Shown one piece after another: positions 1-10,715 of a stretch of 64,000 bases of DNA (position 1 is the stretch's first letter; the number at the start of each line of letters is the position of its first letter). Made by a program: the position numbers and the translations under genes. The DNA is taken from positions 399,501-463,500 of the forward strand of contig JAOTOL010001304.1 of NCBI GenBank assembly GCA_034440575.1. The letters are read 5' to 3'. The notes under the pieces are model-generated. The model had not been told where the DNA came from. It made no database searches and saw only the letters and a program-made list of their open reading frames with translations. Source of the stretch: Imbricaverruca yamaguchii (taxonomy: Eukaryota > Arthropoda > Thecostraca > Neoverrucidae).

Positions 1-1829
1 TGGTGCAAAACATGAGGCTTCACCCTGTCCAGAGACAACTCGGCCACCGTCACATACAGTCGTCTCCGCCCCACACCCAAAACTCTACTTAAAATCGATA
101 GCAACAGCTGTGCCGCTACCACATTAAGATACAATCGATTAAAAAGCATCCGGCACGGCGCTGCTTTACGACTGACAGTTACGGCAAGAGCCAATTTGCG
201 CGCAAACTACCACCATATAGCATTCAAATTGCAACGGCTCTCTTAGATCTTAACCTAGCAATGCCATCCACTGCAGCTCGACCCCCATTAGGCCATTCCG
301 GACTTTCAGTTAACCAAAGGTCGAGTACTTGTTCTCGGAGAAGAAACCCACTCTATTACATCGGCTGACATTCTTGCCATCTTCCACAAGTTCGCTGATG
401 ACAACAATCACAAATCACTCGTATTTACGGATGAGTCGAAACACGAGGCTTAGGTAGGCATCGGTATGCCTGGAACAGGTCTCAGACTTTCCAAGCGTCT
501 ACCGGATACCTTCTCCATCTACTCCGCTGAAGCAATGCTCATTCTGGTGGCTATCTTCTTTCTCATGAGGCGAAAGCCAAAAACTTAGTGAATTCCTTAG
601 ACACCAAATCCGTCTTATATTCATTTAGCAACACCCGCGACTGCCCGCATCACGTCATTGATCGAATCCAACAAATCGTGGCCCATAACGTAAGCATGAA
701 CTTTTCCCGGGTTTTGGGTCACACCAACATCCCAGATAACGAAGAAACAGCTCACTAAGCAAGCCTTAACATTGAACACTTACCCTAGCGTGGAATATTC
801 GATAGACGATTGTAAAGCACTCCTACAACGCCACATTCACCAACATCAACAGAACACATGGACATAACACAACTCAATACAACACAAATCCAACCACACC
901 CACGCAATCAAACCAACGATAGGCAAATGGAACACATCAAATGAATCTCATCGACAAAAAGAGGCCCTCCTCACCAAAGTAAGAAGTGGTTGCACAAAAC
1001 TAACACAGCCTCGATTAGAGGATGACCAACACACAACGCCTCACTGCGACATCTACAACACTACGTCAAGCATAGGGTGCATCCTGCTAGACTGCAGTAC
1101 CTTTGGCTCCCAAAGACAACCACTTATGACATTCAGCCAAAGAGAGGATATCACGCTATCGGTACCATCGCTTCTCCTTCAATTGCTCTTTGAGTATTTG
1201 TATGCCACAAAACTAGCAGTAGCACTGTAGGCACTCTAGGCACTACACCATCAACGCTCACATCAACTCGTGATGCATGACCGCGAAACACTCGTAGGAA
1301 ACATGTAAATAGCCATCTCAGCAAGCCGTCGGACGTACATGAGCCGATTTGCCTCCCAATTAGAAATAAGTGGTTACACACCGGTGTCGTCGGAAGTAGA
1401 CGTGCCGATTTGCTTTGGGAAAACGTAAACACTAAAAATAAAAATAGAAATTAGCATAACGTACGACGACAACCCAGGGGAGCCATCGGGCGTAGATGAG
1501 CCGATTGCCTTGCAACTCATAACGTAAACGGTTACCCAGAGGAGCAGCGGACGTAGAAGAGCCGAATTGCAAAACACCGTACTAACCCAACTGACAACTC
1601 TGCATGGCATGCTCGGACTAACCCGCTACTAACGACTAATACGCAGCGGCCGGCGTAATAGGCGATGTGGACAATTACCTCCTTGTTCGCACGGTAAAGA
1701 TCCCTCGGTGCTCTTCGATAAGAGTAGGCTGAACCTGGCCCACTAGCAAAATACATTCTTGCCAATCTCAAAACACCCCCACCCCACCCAAACAACAAAT
1801 GATTTTGTTGAGGAGTAAAGTAAAATTAA
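1..1829 (+). mobile_element. I/R1-type LINE, 3' portion (copy A), decayed
   Basis: This is the 3' part of a non-LTR retrotransposon that runs off the left edge. Translating the + strand across frame breaks gives the end of a reverse transcriptase (SLSRDNSATVTYSRLRPTP near 20-85), then an RNase H-like domain at about 415-760 (LVFTDESK, YSAEAMLILVA, a degraded DSKS-like segment, SLIESN). A C-terminal zinc-knuckle-like CDICN..ILLDC follows near 1045-1100. An RNase H domain after the RT is typical of I-clade and related LINEs. Several in-frame stops (for example just after DESKHEA) show it is inactive. The 3' UTR runs to about 1829 and ends in an A-rich tail. The same 3' region occurs in inverted orientation at 2716-3692, which fixes the 3' end. 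The clade call is by motif order only. Confidence 0.75.
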
Positions 1830-2715
1830 AACTATTTAGACATCAGGGATATGTCCCCAACACGGCCACCGCCTTCAGCACCTAGAATATCACACAAACT
1901 AGAACGTAAAATTCTCTTGACGTAAATGTCCACTTGAATGCACCTTAATCGCGAACATTTGCTTGTATAGGCCGACGTGTAACGTACTAGCTTTAATGGC
2001 GGCGTAAATTTATGCCCCCAAACCAAAAATGAGGAATCTCCCTACCAGTTGTGATAAGTTATTTGGGCTCGGCATAGGAATTATCACGTGCACATAACAC
2101 CGCGCAGATGCACCTATTTGATAAACAGCACACACACTGCTTTCACATTTCAAAGGGCGTTGCCGTTGGTAACCATCAGGTCAAGGTCCTCGGTGTACAC
2201 GAAGGACATATTTGGACATACATTGTTCTGGATATTCACGATAAATATGTATATGTGCACACATTGTCCTCGCAAATCACGATAAACATGCATGGACTTT
2301 GTATTCACGACATTGTCCTCAGTATTCACGATAAACTTTGTGTGGACACACATTGTCATCGCTTTTGCCGATTTCCTCGGTAATCCTATCCACACTGGGA
2401 GCCAAAAATTGGACGGTTCCTCCCAAATCGGCCCTCCACCTTACTCGGCAGATCTTGATCTTTCACCGATAAAAATATCGGTGCTTATCCGGTGGTAACT
2501 AAAGGATGTCTTCGTTAGTGACCACCAGGTCATAGTCCTCGGTAGTCATGGTCAACACGCATGTGTATGTGTGGGGGAGTTATTTTTTAGGAGTGCTGGA
2601 CCATGAAGGTCATTTGCGCCGCCTTTAAAGGAGCACGTTACATGTCTAACTGTAAAAGCGAGTGTTGTGATCAAGGTGCATGCAAGTGGACATGTACGTC
2701 AAGGGAATTGGTTGG
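1830..2715. other. Spacer between two LINE tails, with degenerate repeats
   Basis: No gene is recognised here. From about 2220 to 2360 there are three to four degenerate copies of a unit of roughly 40-48 bp that begins ACATTGT and contains CACGATAAA. They produce several short open frames on both strands that look like repeat artefacts. The rest appears unique and moderately AT-rich. Confidence 0.5.
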
Positions 2716-3692
2716 TTTTAATTTCACTTTAATCCTCCACAAAATATTGTGTAGTTTGGGTGGGGTTGGAGTGTTTTGAGAGTGGCGAGTTGATTTTGCC
2801 AGGGTGCCGGCTTTAGCCTATGCTTATCGAAGATCACCGGGGGATTTTTACAGTGCGGACAAGGAGGAAATTGTCTACACCGCCTCTCACGCCGGCTGCC
2901 GCGTGTTAGTTGTTCGTAACTGGTTAGTCTAAGCATGCCGTGCAGGGTTGTCAGTTGGGTTAGTACGGTGTTTGGCAATTCGACTCTTCTACGTCCGCTG
3001 TTCCTCTGGGTAGTCATTTACGTTATGAGTCGGAAGGCAAATCGGTTCATCTACATCCGATGGCTCCCCTGGGTAGTCGTTTTACGTTATGCTGTTTTAG
3101 TTTCTGTTTTCCTAAAGCAAGTCGGCTCGTCTACCACCGACGACACCGCTCGGTAGCCAATTTCTAACTGAGAAGCAAATCGGCTCATGTACGTCCGACG
3201 CCATGCGGGGATGGCTATTTACGTGTATCCTACGAGTGTTTCGCGGTCATGTATTGCAGGCTGATGTGAGCGTTGGTGGTGTGGTGCCTAGAGAGCTCCT
3301 GCTAGTTCTGTGGCATACAGATATTCAAATAGCAATTGAATGAGTTCTGAATGTTTGTCACCGAGAACCGATGGAAGCGATAGGGTGATGCCCTCTCTCT
3401 GGCAGAAGGCCTTAAGTGGTTGTCTCTGAGAGCTAAAGCTACTGCAGTCTAGCAGGATGTGGCCTATGCTTAACGTGGCGTTGCAGCTGTCGCAGTGAGG
3501 TGTTGTGTGTTGGTCCTCCTCTAATCGAGGCTGTGTTGGTTTTGTGCAACCGGTTCTAAGTCTAGTGAGGATGACCTCTTTTTGTCGGAGAGGAAGGAAA
3601 AGTTCATGCTTACGTTATGGGCCACGATTTGTTGGATTCGATCAATTAATTGATGAGGACAGTCGTGGGTGTTGCTAATTGACAATAGGACG
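2716..3692 (-). mobile_element. I/R1-type LINE, 3' portion (copy B), inverted relative to copy A
   Basis: The reverse complement of this stretch matches copy A over its coding end and 3' UTR. The minus-strand peptide contains SDSKSVLLSISNT, DRIQQIVAHNVSMNFS and a clear zinc knuckle, CDSCNATLSIGHILLDC (C-x2-C-x7-H-x4-C), near 3490-3440. Compared with copy A it lacks about 240 bp after MNFS and is truncated at its 5' end where the TG microsatellite begins (about 3692). The 3' end at 2716 shows the same tail as copy A. The two copies therefore point at each other across an 887-bp spacer. Copy B keeps the knuckle histidine that copy A has lost. Confidence 0.75.
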
Positions 3693-3699
3693 GATTTGG

Positions 3700-3742
3700 A
3701 GTCTGAGCGTGTAAGTGTGTGTATGTGTGCATATGCGTGCAT

Positions 3743-3797
<55 letters not shown>

Positions 3798-4056
3798 GGT
3801 GTGTGTGAGTGCATATGTGTAAGTGTGCGTGCATATATATATATATCATGTATATATATATATATTGTGTATATATATATATATGTGTGTGTGATATGTG
3901 TATTATTGTTGTGTGTGTTTGTTGTATATATATATATATCCATGTGTGTATATGTGTATGTGTATGTCTATCTGGTGTGTGTATATGTGTATGTATGTGT
4001 GTGTGTGTATATGTGTATGTATGTGTGTATGTATGTGTGTGTGTGTCTGCGTGTCC
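3700..4056. repeat. Compound TG/TA microsatellite
   Basis: Long uninterrupted TG runs (about 3747-3790) are followed by three TA blocks (near 3835, 3857 and 3927) and further TG and TATG tracts. All long open frames here, such as Tyr/Ile/Cys/Val-rich on + and His/Thr-rich on -, are products of the dinucleotide repeat. The array ends about 170 bp before the carbonic anhydrase start codon. Confidence 0.95.
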
Positions 4057-4069
4057 GTGTGCGTGCGTG

Positions 4070-4226
4070 ATTGCAGCGCGCTCCGGCGGCCGGATCACGT
4101 GAGGCCGAGCCGCGCCGGCGCGCCACGTTAAAATGGGCGCGGGCGGCGCGCCGCCGACAGTACGCGCCGACGACTGACGCGAGAGAGTGCCGCTGGCGCC
4201 TGCTCAGTCGACGCCCGGCCGCCGCC
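4070..4226 (+). promoter_or_regulatory. CpG-rich proximal promoter / 5' UTR of the carbonic anhydrase gene
   Basis: A sharp change from TG repeat to CpG-dense sequence occurs at about 4070, and the CpG-rich character continues into intron 1 to about 4420. It contains an E-box palindrome CACGTG at 4096-4101 and an AT-rich TTAAAAT at about 4129 that could serve as a weak TATA-like element roughly 95 bp before the start codon. The context of the ATG (GCCGCCATGA) matches a strong Kozak sequence. The transcription start cannot be fixed from sequence alone. The promoter role is inferred from position and composition. Confidence 0.5.
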
Positions 4227-4257
4227 ATGACCGCTTGGGGATACGGCTCCAAAAACG
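4227..4257 (+). CDS. Alpha-carbonic anhydrase, exon 1 (coding part)
   Basis: Encodes MTAWGYGSKN plus the first base of a Gly codon. WGYG..NG is the hallmark N-terminus of cytosolic alpha-carbonic anhydrases (human CA II starts MSHHWGYGKHNG), enzymes that interconvert CO2 and bicarbonate using a zinc-bound hydroxide. There is no signal peptide, so the product should be cytosolic. The ATG has an excellent Kozak context (GCCGCC before it). The exon ends after AAC-G, with the donor GTACGG at 4258, which is a weak match to consensus but required by the frame. Exon 2 supplies GC to complete Gly11. The exon is too short for ordinary ORF detection and was recognised only by homology to the family and by phase agreement with exon 2. 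Confidence 0.85.
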
Positions 4258-5076
4258 GTACGGCACGACGCCAGCGTCGACAGACGGCAGGCGGCAGACG
4301 GCGGCACTGAAAGCTGTCGATTTAGCGAGATCGTCGCGGCGCGGTCGTTCGTTTGTCACGTGCCCTGTCCCCCGGTTTGCGCTCAGGCTGCCAAGGAGCC
4401 GCCTGATACATTGCGTCATTTGGTGGATTGCAAGCGTTTTTCATAAGGGGACAACTTTACACTGATGCAATCGATTTGCCTTGAATATCCAATCTTACCG
4501 GGCAGGGTGAGGTTTTTACTATTCCATTATTGTTTGTTCCGTTGCATATTTGCAATTCCATTTTAAATTCGGAATAACGTATTTCAGTATTTATGACGGT
4601 ACGAAGCCCTTCCCACATATATGCTTACAGCATTGCGTCTACATTTTCCCTCCTCGATGCTTAGAACGTGTCTTGTAAACAAATATCATCACAATTAACC
4701 TATGCACATCTGAGTATTCGTTCGATGCCAAAATAATCTCCAATAGGGATGCTATGTTTATACCCTCGTTTAAACGTCCAATATTGATCAGAAAACAATC
4801 CTAGGAATGTCCCAGTATCAACAAGCATAAGCAGGACAGCCGCGCATCGTCCGTTTTGTCGGCTGTTACTGGGTTTTCCCTGGTCTGGGTTAGATCGGGG
4901 AGTCAGCGTGCATTGCATCGATGCCGAACTAAAGATCGCCTGATAAGTACGGCTAAATCACGTGACGAGCATACAATTGAGTCAGCTGACCAGACCGGAT
5001 GTGGTGCAATAGCCGAGCCGTCAGAAAGGTGGGCCCGGATGTGGTCGGGTATGTCCCGGCGTTGCCCTGCGTATGG
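4258..5076. other. Start of carbonic anhydrase intron 1, no further feature seen
   Basis: The first about 160 bp remain CpG-rich (continuation of the 5' CpG island); the rest is ordinary unique sequence. I see no exon or mobile element here. Confidence 0.5.
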
Positions 5077-5862
5077 TGCTGTCTCGTGCGGTGTATTGTT
5101 TGGTATGGTGTGGCGCCTGTCAGTCTGGTACTGTCTCGTGAGGTGTATTGTTTGGTGTGGTGTGGCGCCTGTCAGTCTGGTGCTGTCTCGTGCGGTGTAT
5201 TGTTTGGTGTGGTGTGGCGCCTGTCAGTCTGGTGTGGTGTGGCGCCTGTCAGTCTGGTGCTGTCTCGTGAGGTGTATTGTTTGGTGTGGTGTGGCGCCTG
5301 TCAGTCTGGTGCTGTCTCGTGCGGTGTATTATTTGGTATGGTGTGGCGCCTGTCAGTCTGGTGCTGTCTCGTGCGGTGTATTGTTTGGTATGGTGTGGCG
5401 CCTGTCAGTCTGGTACTGTCTCGTGCGGTGTATTGTTTGGTATGGTGTGGCGCCTGTCAGTCTGGTACTGTCTCGTGAGGTGTATTGTTTGGTGTGGTGT
5501 GGCGCCTGTCAGTCTGGTGCTGTCTCGTGAGGTGTATTGTTTGGTGTGGTGTGGCGCCTGTCAGTCTGGTGCTGTCTCGTGCGGTGTATTGTTTGGTATG
5601 GTGTGGCGCCTGTCAGTCTGGTGCTGTCTCGTGCGGTGTATTGTCTGGTATGGTGTGGCGCCTGTCAGTCTGGTGCTGTCTCGTGCGGTGTATTGACTGA
5701 TATGGTGTGGTGTGGCGCCTGTTAGTCTGGTGCTGTCTCGTCGTTTGGGGGGGCTGGTACTGACTCGTGCGGTATATTGTCTGGTGTGGTGTGGCGCCTG
5801 TAAGTCTGGTACTGTCTCGTGCGGTGTATTGTTTGATATGGTGTGGCGCCTGTCAGTCTGGT
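5077..5862 (+). repeat. 52-bp minisatellite, about 14-15 copies
   Basis: The unit contains GTGTGGCGCCTGTCAGTCTG and a GTCTCGTGCGGTGTATTG block, with a near-constant 52-bp period and one partial unit near 5230. Because 52 is not a multiple of 3 and the unit has no stop in any + frame, all three + frames stay open, giving overlapping open frames of up to 224 codons with a 52-residue period. These are rich in Cys, Val and Trp and are not credible proteins. The array lies in intron 1 of the carbonic anhydrase gene. Confidence 0.95.
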
Positions 5863-5894
5863 ACTGCACTGTGATGTTGTGTGGTCTGGTGCTG

Positions 5895-6130
5895 TGTAGT
5901 GAGGGGTGGTATGGTGTAGTATGGTGTGGTGTGGTGTGGTGTGGTGTGGTGTGGTGTGGTGTGGTGTGGTGTGGTGTGGTGTGGTGGTGTGGTGTGGTGT
6001 GGTGTGGTGTGGTGTGGTGTGGTGTAGTGTGGTGTGATGTGGTGGTGTGGTGTGGTGTGGTGCGGTGTGGTGTTATGTGGTGCGGTGTGATGTTATGTGG
6101 TGCGGTGTGGTGTGAGGTGGTGAATGACCG
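5895..6130. repeat. TGGTG pentamer array
   Basis: Nearly pure tandem TGGTG, with minor interruptions (TGGTGGTG, GTGATG, TGCGG) towards the right. It follows the 52-bp array directly and shares its G/T strand bias. Confidence 0.95.
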
Positions 6131-6229
6131 TCTGGTGCTATACTGCAGTGTGATGTAATGTCATCCTGTGCTCTGGTGTGGTGTTCTGCTAGTCCTTTGC
6201 TGTGCTACTGTGTGTCATCGGCCTGTCTG

Positions 6230-6310
6230 CTTGGTGCTGAGCTGCAATGTGTTGTGATGTGCTGTGATGTGCTGTGATGTGCTGTGATGTGCTGCGCTGT
6301 GATGCGATAT
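6230..6310. repeat. 10-bp GCTGTGATGT array
   Basis: Four to six tandem copies of a decamer GCTGTGATGT with drift at both ends. It continues the G/T-rich strand bias of the preceding arrays. Confidence 0.85.
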
Positions 6311-7834
6311 GCTGTGCTGTTGTGTGTTATTGATGTTGTATACTGTCTCTCCGTTTAGTGTTGAACTGCACGATGCTGTGCTGTGCTGTGACGTACCGTG
6401 CTGTGGCTCAGTGTCACACTGTGATCTGGCGCGCTGTGCTGTTCTGCGGCCCGATCCTGTGCTGTGAAGTCGCGTCGCCCGTCGGTTCAGCGACACCGTT
6501 CGGCTCCGACACCTCATGACGTCACAATAGCACACATCACGTGCCCACTGCGCAGGGTAGCCGCGTGACCAGCCGACCGGCGAATGTCGTGACTATCACG
6601 ATGTTGGAGTAGCGCGCGCACAGGCATGCCACCCGGCCGCACGCAGGGCCGACGCGCGGTCAGCCGTGCGGGGGAGGAGGGGTAGCACCAATCATGCAGA
6701 CCATAAAAAGCTAATGCGATTTCCCGATCGCAGCATAGCTGACCTTCGCACGCAACGTCCGGTGCTGGCGGGCCCGCATTGCGATCCGGTCGATCTTGAT
6801 TGTGTTGTTGAGCTGGATTGGTTGTGTGGGCGAGTGAATTCGTTGAACGTTGGGACAGACAGGGCCGGACGCACTGTTGCACGGCGTACAGCATGGAAGT
6901 ATTCATTTCGCTCGGGAGGCGTGATAGTCGGGCAAAGCACATTCTTTACCCGCCACGTGGAACAAAATTGCTGAGCTATCTAATGGGGGATCTGAGCATG
7001 CTGCCGCTTCGCAAGGTGAACACGTCACATCTGGTGATGCACACAACTGGATTCGCGTCAGTTATGTCCTGAAGATGTGCCTACAGTCACTGCTGATAGA
7101 CTATGCCACGTAGTCAATGTTTGCAGAATGGGACACATATTCCGAGTATGCCGTTTTTGTCCAAAACCAGAACTTGATGATGAGCCTGGCACACAGGACG
7201 GGATGAGACTGCAGCCACAACTTCCGCTACCGGATGTCAGAAACATGTTTTTACAGGACTGGCTAAAATCCAACTCCGATGGCACCAACAAACAGTGAAG
7301 GCCAATGAGAGCAGCTTCGAGGGTAGAGGAAATGGGAGCAGCGATAGAGGCGGAACGGGAACGGCTCAATGGTGAGAACTGTAGAAAACCGAAATATTCT
7401 GAGCACAAGGTATTCCAATTCAGCGACCATTTTATGCAACACCGAAGTGCCGAGGTAATACACCGGTGATCCTTCAATCCTCCTACAGCCCTAGACGTGG
7501 GAGCAAGGGTTAAGGTGTCCATGACCATCTGCTCTCCGAGAGTCTTCAGCACGTACTGCATAGGCGTTGCGTGAAAAGAATGGACTTAAGGATGCAATTC
7601 CACCCACTTCTTGGATGCCCATAAGCCCCTATCAACACCCCAAGTCTTCTTCTAGCTCTCTGGTGAGCTTTAAAGCATCACAAGCAATACCAATTGCTTC
7701 CCGAGACGTGGGCACTCTGCGATAGGACTACACAGTATGAAACGGTGCACTTTTATCATTGCATTGCAGTAACGTGCAAATGACCAAAAGTCAAGTTGCC
7801 TTGAACGCACGTTTGGATCACGTGTTGAGGGCGG
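6311..7834. other. Intron 1 sequence without a supported gene
   Basis: Open frames of up to 167 codons occur on the minus strand (7058-7561) and 70-140 codons elsewhere. None contains a motif that I can recognise, and no flanking structure suggests a mobile element. I see nothing here that I would annotate as functional. Confidence 0.4.
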
Positions 7835-7960
7835 CGCCTCTCATTGTGTTCCATGTATACCGTATGCGGCTTATCATGTTCCATATATGCCATATGGCGC
7901 TCTTTATGTGCCATATATGCCATACACCTCCCATTATCTGCCATATATGTAACATGACGA
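7835..7960. repeat. Degenerate minisatellite, unit about 30 bp
   Basis: Four imperfect copies of a unit containing CCATATATGCCATA. It gives short His/Met/Tyr-rich open frames on both strands that are repeat artefacts. Confidence 0.75.
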
Positions 7961-8221
7961 CATGCTATGCACAGTCAAACTCTGACATGCGATTCGGAAA
8001 GCGCAACTGCTGTTCTGAATGGAAAATGTGACGGGGCGCCAGCAGTGCACGCCGCGGAATGTGGCGCGCCGGCTGGAACGGAGCGGCGCCCCTGTTCGGC
8101 TTCTGTGTCCCTCAGCCGTCGGGTCGGAGTGCGACTGGCACGTTCTGGCACACGACCGCGTTATAGACTTTCTCCATCACACTGCAGCTATGTTGGCACC
8201 ACGCCGTTTGATGGTGCAGTG

Positions 8222-8525
8222 GCGTGTTCCCGCCGGCGGTGTGTTGCATGCCGTGGAGTCTGCCGACGGCATGTCACATGCCGTGGAGTCTGCCGGCGGC
8301 ATGTCACATGCCGTGGAGTCTGCCGGCGGCAGTCACATGCCGTGAACTGCTTGCGGCATGTCACACGACTTGACATCTGCCGGATTCTGCCGGCGGCATG
8401 TCACAAGACCTTGACCCTGCCGGCGGCATGTCACAAGACGTTGACCTTGCCGGCGGCATGTCACAAGACGTTGACCCTGCCGGCGGCATGTCACAAGTCG
8501 TTGACCCTGCCGGTGGCGTGTCACA
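8222..8525. repeat. 30-bp minisatellite in two sub-arrays
   Basis: Both sub-arrays share the core TGCCGGCGGCATGTCACA. The first (8230-8345) pairs it with CCGTGGAGTC, the second (8390-8525) with ACGTTGACCC. The period is 30 bp, a multiple of 3, so frames remain open over the array. The shared core with two different linkers suggests the array was re-amplified from two variant units. Confidence 0.9.
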
Positions 8526-9215
8526 CACAATGAATGTGTGACGTACTTTTTTAAGAAGAGGTGATGATTGGGTTTATATTCGGATACGCTTCTGAGCGAA
8601 AGGAGGGAGCAACAAGGAGAAAGGTTATCCACGTTTCAGTTCGACTGTGTTGCGTGTTGATATGAGATCACATGTTCCCATCCATAATAGTAGACATGCT
8701 ATTAACATGCTGATTTAATTATTCAATGCAACGTGGACGTGGACCGCATGCACGAAGACAGTGTGTACCATGCAACGATAGTTGTGCAGATTAGTGTTCG
8801 TAGTGTGGTGTATAACAAGTATGACACACACGGGTTAGACTGGTATGCGACACTATTATAATGCAACTATGCATATCGAAGTTCAGGGCAACTTCCATTT
8901 TGGATTTCCAAATTCTAGCGATTGAGACCTATTCAGGGGCGTTTCCTTTATTGGTACTTCAGGGAAGGCTGGAGATACCAGCCCGGTCGGGGTATCGGAC
9001 CCCTTGGTTCGGTACACTGCTAATGTTAAGTTATCATTTTTCATCCTCAAGTTGACAATCTTCGGAATGTGACATTCGCTGGTTTTGTAAGACGTTTCCA
9101 GCCTTGACACTTCAGGTTTAACTTCGCTTCATATAACTGTAATTGTGCTTATTTCGTGATTTTTCTACGTCTGCTTATATGCGCCGAAATAATATGGAGG
9201 AATTATATCGAAGCA
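8526..9215. other. Intron 1 sequence, nothing recognised
   Basis: Ordinary unique-looking sequence of mixed composition. No exon, repeat or mobile element that I can support. Confidence 0.4.
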
Positions 9216-9722
9216 GTGTGCAGTGTGGTCTGTCAGACGGTGCTCAGTGTGCTGTGTGGTCTGTCAGAGACGGTACTCAGTGTGCTGTGTGGTGTGTCAG
9301 ACGGTACTTATTGTGCATTGTGGTCTGTCAGAGACGGTACTCAGTGTGTAATGTGGTGTGTCAGACGGTACTCAGTGTGCAGTGTGGAGTGTCAGACGGT
9401 ACTCAGTCTATAATGTCGTTTGTCATACGGTACTCAATTTGCAGTGTGGTCTGTCAGACGGTATTCAGTCTATAATGTCGTTTGTCATATGGTACTCAGT
9501 TTGCAGTGTCGTCTGTCAGACGGTACTCAGTGTGCAGTGTGGTCTGTCAGACGGTATTCGGCGTACAGTGTGGTCATTCAGACGGTACTCAGTCTGCAGT
9601 GTGGTCTGTCAGACGGTATTCGGCGTGCAGTGTGGTCATTCAGACGGTACTCAGTCTGCAGTGTGGTCTGTAAGACGGTATTCGGTGCGCAGTGTAGTCT
9701 GTTAGGCGGTATTCAGTGTGTA
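9216..9722 (+). repeat. 31-bp minisatellite ending next to exon 2
   Basis: About 16 copies of a 31-bp unit built on CAGACGGTACTCAGTGTGCA plus GTGTGGTCTGT. As 31 is not a multiple of 3, several + frames are open over the array (up to 133 codons); these are artefacts. The last copies decay at about 9720, only some 30 bp before the exon 2 acceptor, so the array occupies the place of a normal branch-point and pyrimidine-tract region. Confidence 0.95.
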
Positions 9723-9752
9723 ACGCTGCCTGACACCCGTCGTGTGCGCCAG

Positions 9753-9911
9753 GCCCACAGACATGGAGCAGCCAGTTCCCGGTGGGAGATGGCCAGCGCC
9801 AGTCTCCCATCGACATCGTGACAGACGCCGCCGAAGCCGACATCTCCCTAGAGGCTAGCCCTCTGGAGATCAGCTATGATCCGAGCGACCACCAGGTCAT
9901 CGGCAATACGG
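9753..9911 (+). CDS. Alpha-carbonic anhydrase, exon 2
   Basis: After the acceptor GCCAG at 9748-9752 the exon reads (G)PQTWSSQFPVGDGQRQSPIDI and continues to LEISYDPSDHQVIGNT(G). The W..FP...G..RQSPIDI block is diagnostic of alpha-carbonic anhydrases (human CA [23 protein letters not shown]). It covers residues 11-64 of the joined protein. Length is 159 bp: 2 bases, 52 codons, 1 base. The donor is G|GTCAGT at 9912. Both exon borders split a Gly codon (phase 1), and this agrees with exon 1 and exon 3. The reading frame stays open another 70 bp past the donor, where a diverged copy of the exon end lies. I chose the donor by homology and phase, because exon 3 continues precisely as RGWKVEY. Confidence 0.93.
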
Positions 9912-9982
9912 GTCAGTATTACGAGATGAGCCCCGTCCCGAGCGAACATCAGGCCATCGACAGCACGGGCCAGCTCAGCTGA
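9912..9982 (+). repeat. Diverged 57-bp-offset duplicate of the exon 2 end, in intron 2
   Basis: The bases from 9938 (CCGAGCGAACATCAGGCC..) repeat the exon 2 end from 9881 (CCGAGCGACCACCAGGTC..) at an offset of 57 bp (19 codons). The peptide SEHQAIDSTGQ mirrors SDHQVIGNTGQ. In the copy the donor GT has become GC (ACGGGCCAG instead of ACGGGTCAG), so the copy should not serve as a GT donor. Confidence 0.8.
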
Positions 9983-10715
9983 CTCGGATCAGTGTCGTCG
10001 GCAATGCTTGAGCTTGCTTCGGCGTCGTGTTCTCAGTTTCGTCTCGGTGTTCCGTTGCCGACGTGGTTTCACTGCCGTTTTACCACTACTACCACGGGCT
10101 CGTTACACCGACGGTGCTGGTACCACGGGTACCAGCACCGACGCCAGTGATGTGTTGTTTGGTCCAGGTGACCAGCCGGCCGTGTAGCTGATGGCACCGA
10201 CAGGGCGACGACAGTCTCTTAAGACCAGGGGGAGGGAAGGGGGCAGCAAAACCCATCTCAGACTCAATGCTCGCCATGCAACGCCATGGGTTAATGCTGA
10301 CATTCACATTTTTCGGAGGAGGGAGCAGAGATTGGGTGAGGGATTCCCTGCCTCCTTCCCTCCTTATACGCCGTCCACGTTTAAACACCAAACTCAGCTG
10401 CAGCCTGCCTTGTCGCACGGCATATCCTGGTCATCTCTCCCTGCACATTGTTCGCCCTCACTCTCCTTCATCTCATAGTCTTGAAATGGTCAAAGATGGT
10501 AGAGATACTTCAACCCAATCACCAAGCAAAATACGTCAAAGTTTGAGCGTTGAACGTGAACGCAAACACAGAATACCGCGTAACGTTCCTTTTCACACTT
10601 ACCTGATCTGACCGGCTTCCGGCGGCTGTACAATTGTACCCGGGCCGCGCTGTGTCGTGGGACGAGCTGAGCCGCGGCGCCCGCGGCGGTGCCGACGTGT
10701 CGTCTCCGCCGACAG
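9983..10715. other. Remainder of carbonic anhydrase intron 2
   Basis: The intron is about 804 bp in total and ends CCGCCGACAG at 10715. It contains open frames on both strands without recognisable motifs and no mobile element that I can identify. The last 100 bp are strongly GC-rich and open into exon 3, but the peptide before RGWKVEY has no family similarity, so it is intron. Confidence 0.55.

Noticed and set aside
3521..4131. His/Thr-rich and Tyr/Cys/Val-rich open frames
   Set aside because: Translations of TG and TA microsatellite; the true content of the left part is the inverted LINE copy.
4856..5696. Open frames of 139-224 codons on the + strand
   Set aside because: They are the 52-bp minisatellite read in its three stop-free frames; no start context, motif or splice logic.
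7058..7561. 167-codon minus-strand open frame, and a possible THAP/zinc-finger reading on + near 7077-7450
   Set aside because: No consistent Cys/His spacing, the + reading needs a stop to be crossed, and no family resemblance was seen.
9143..9821. Open frames of 85-133 codons running into exon 2
   Set aside because: They are the 31-bp array; the family alignment starts only after the acceptor at 9752.
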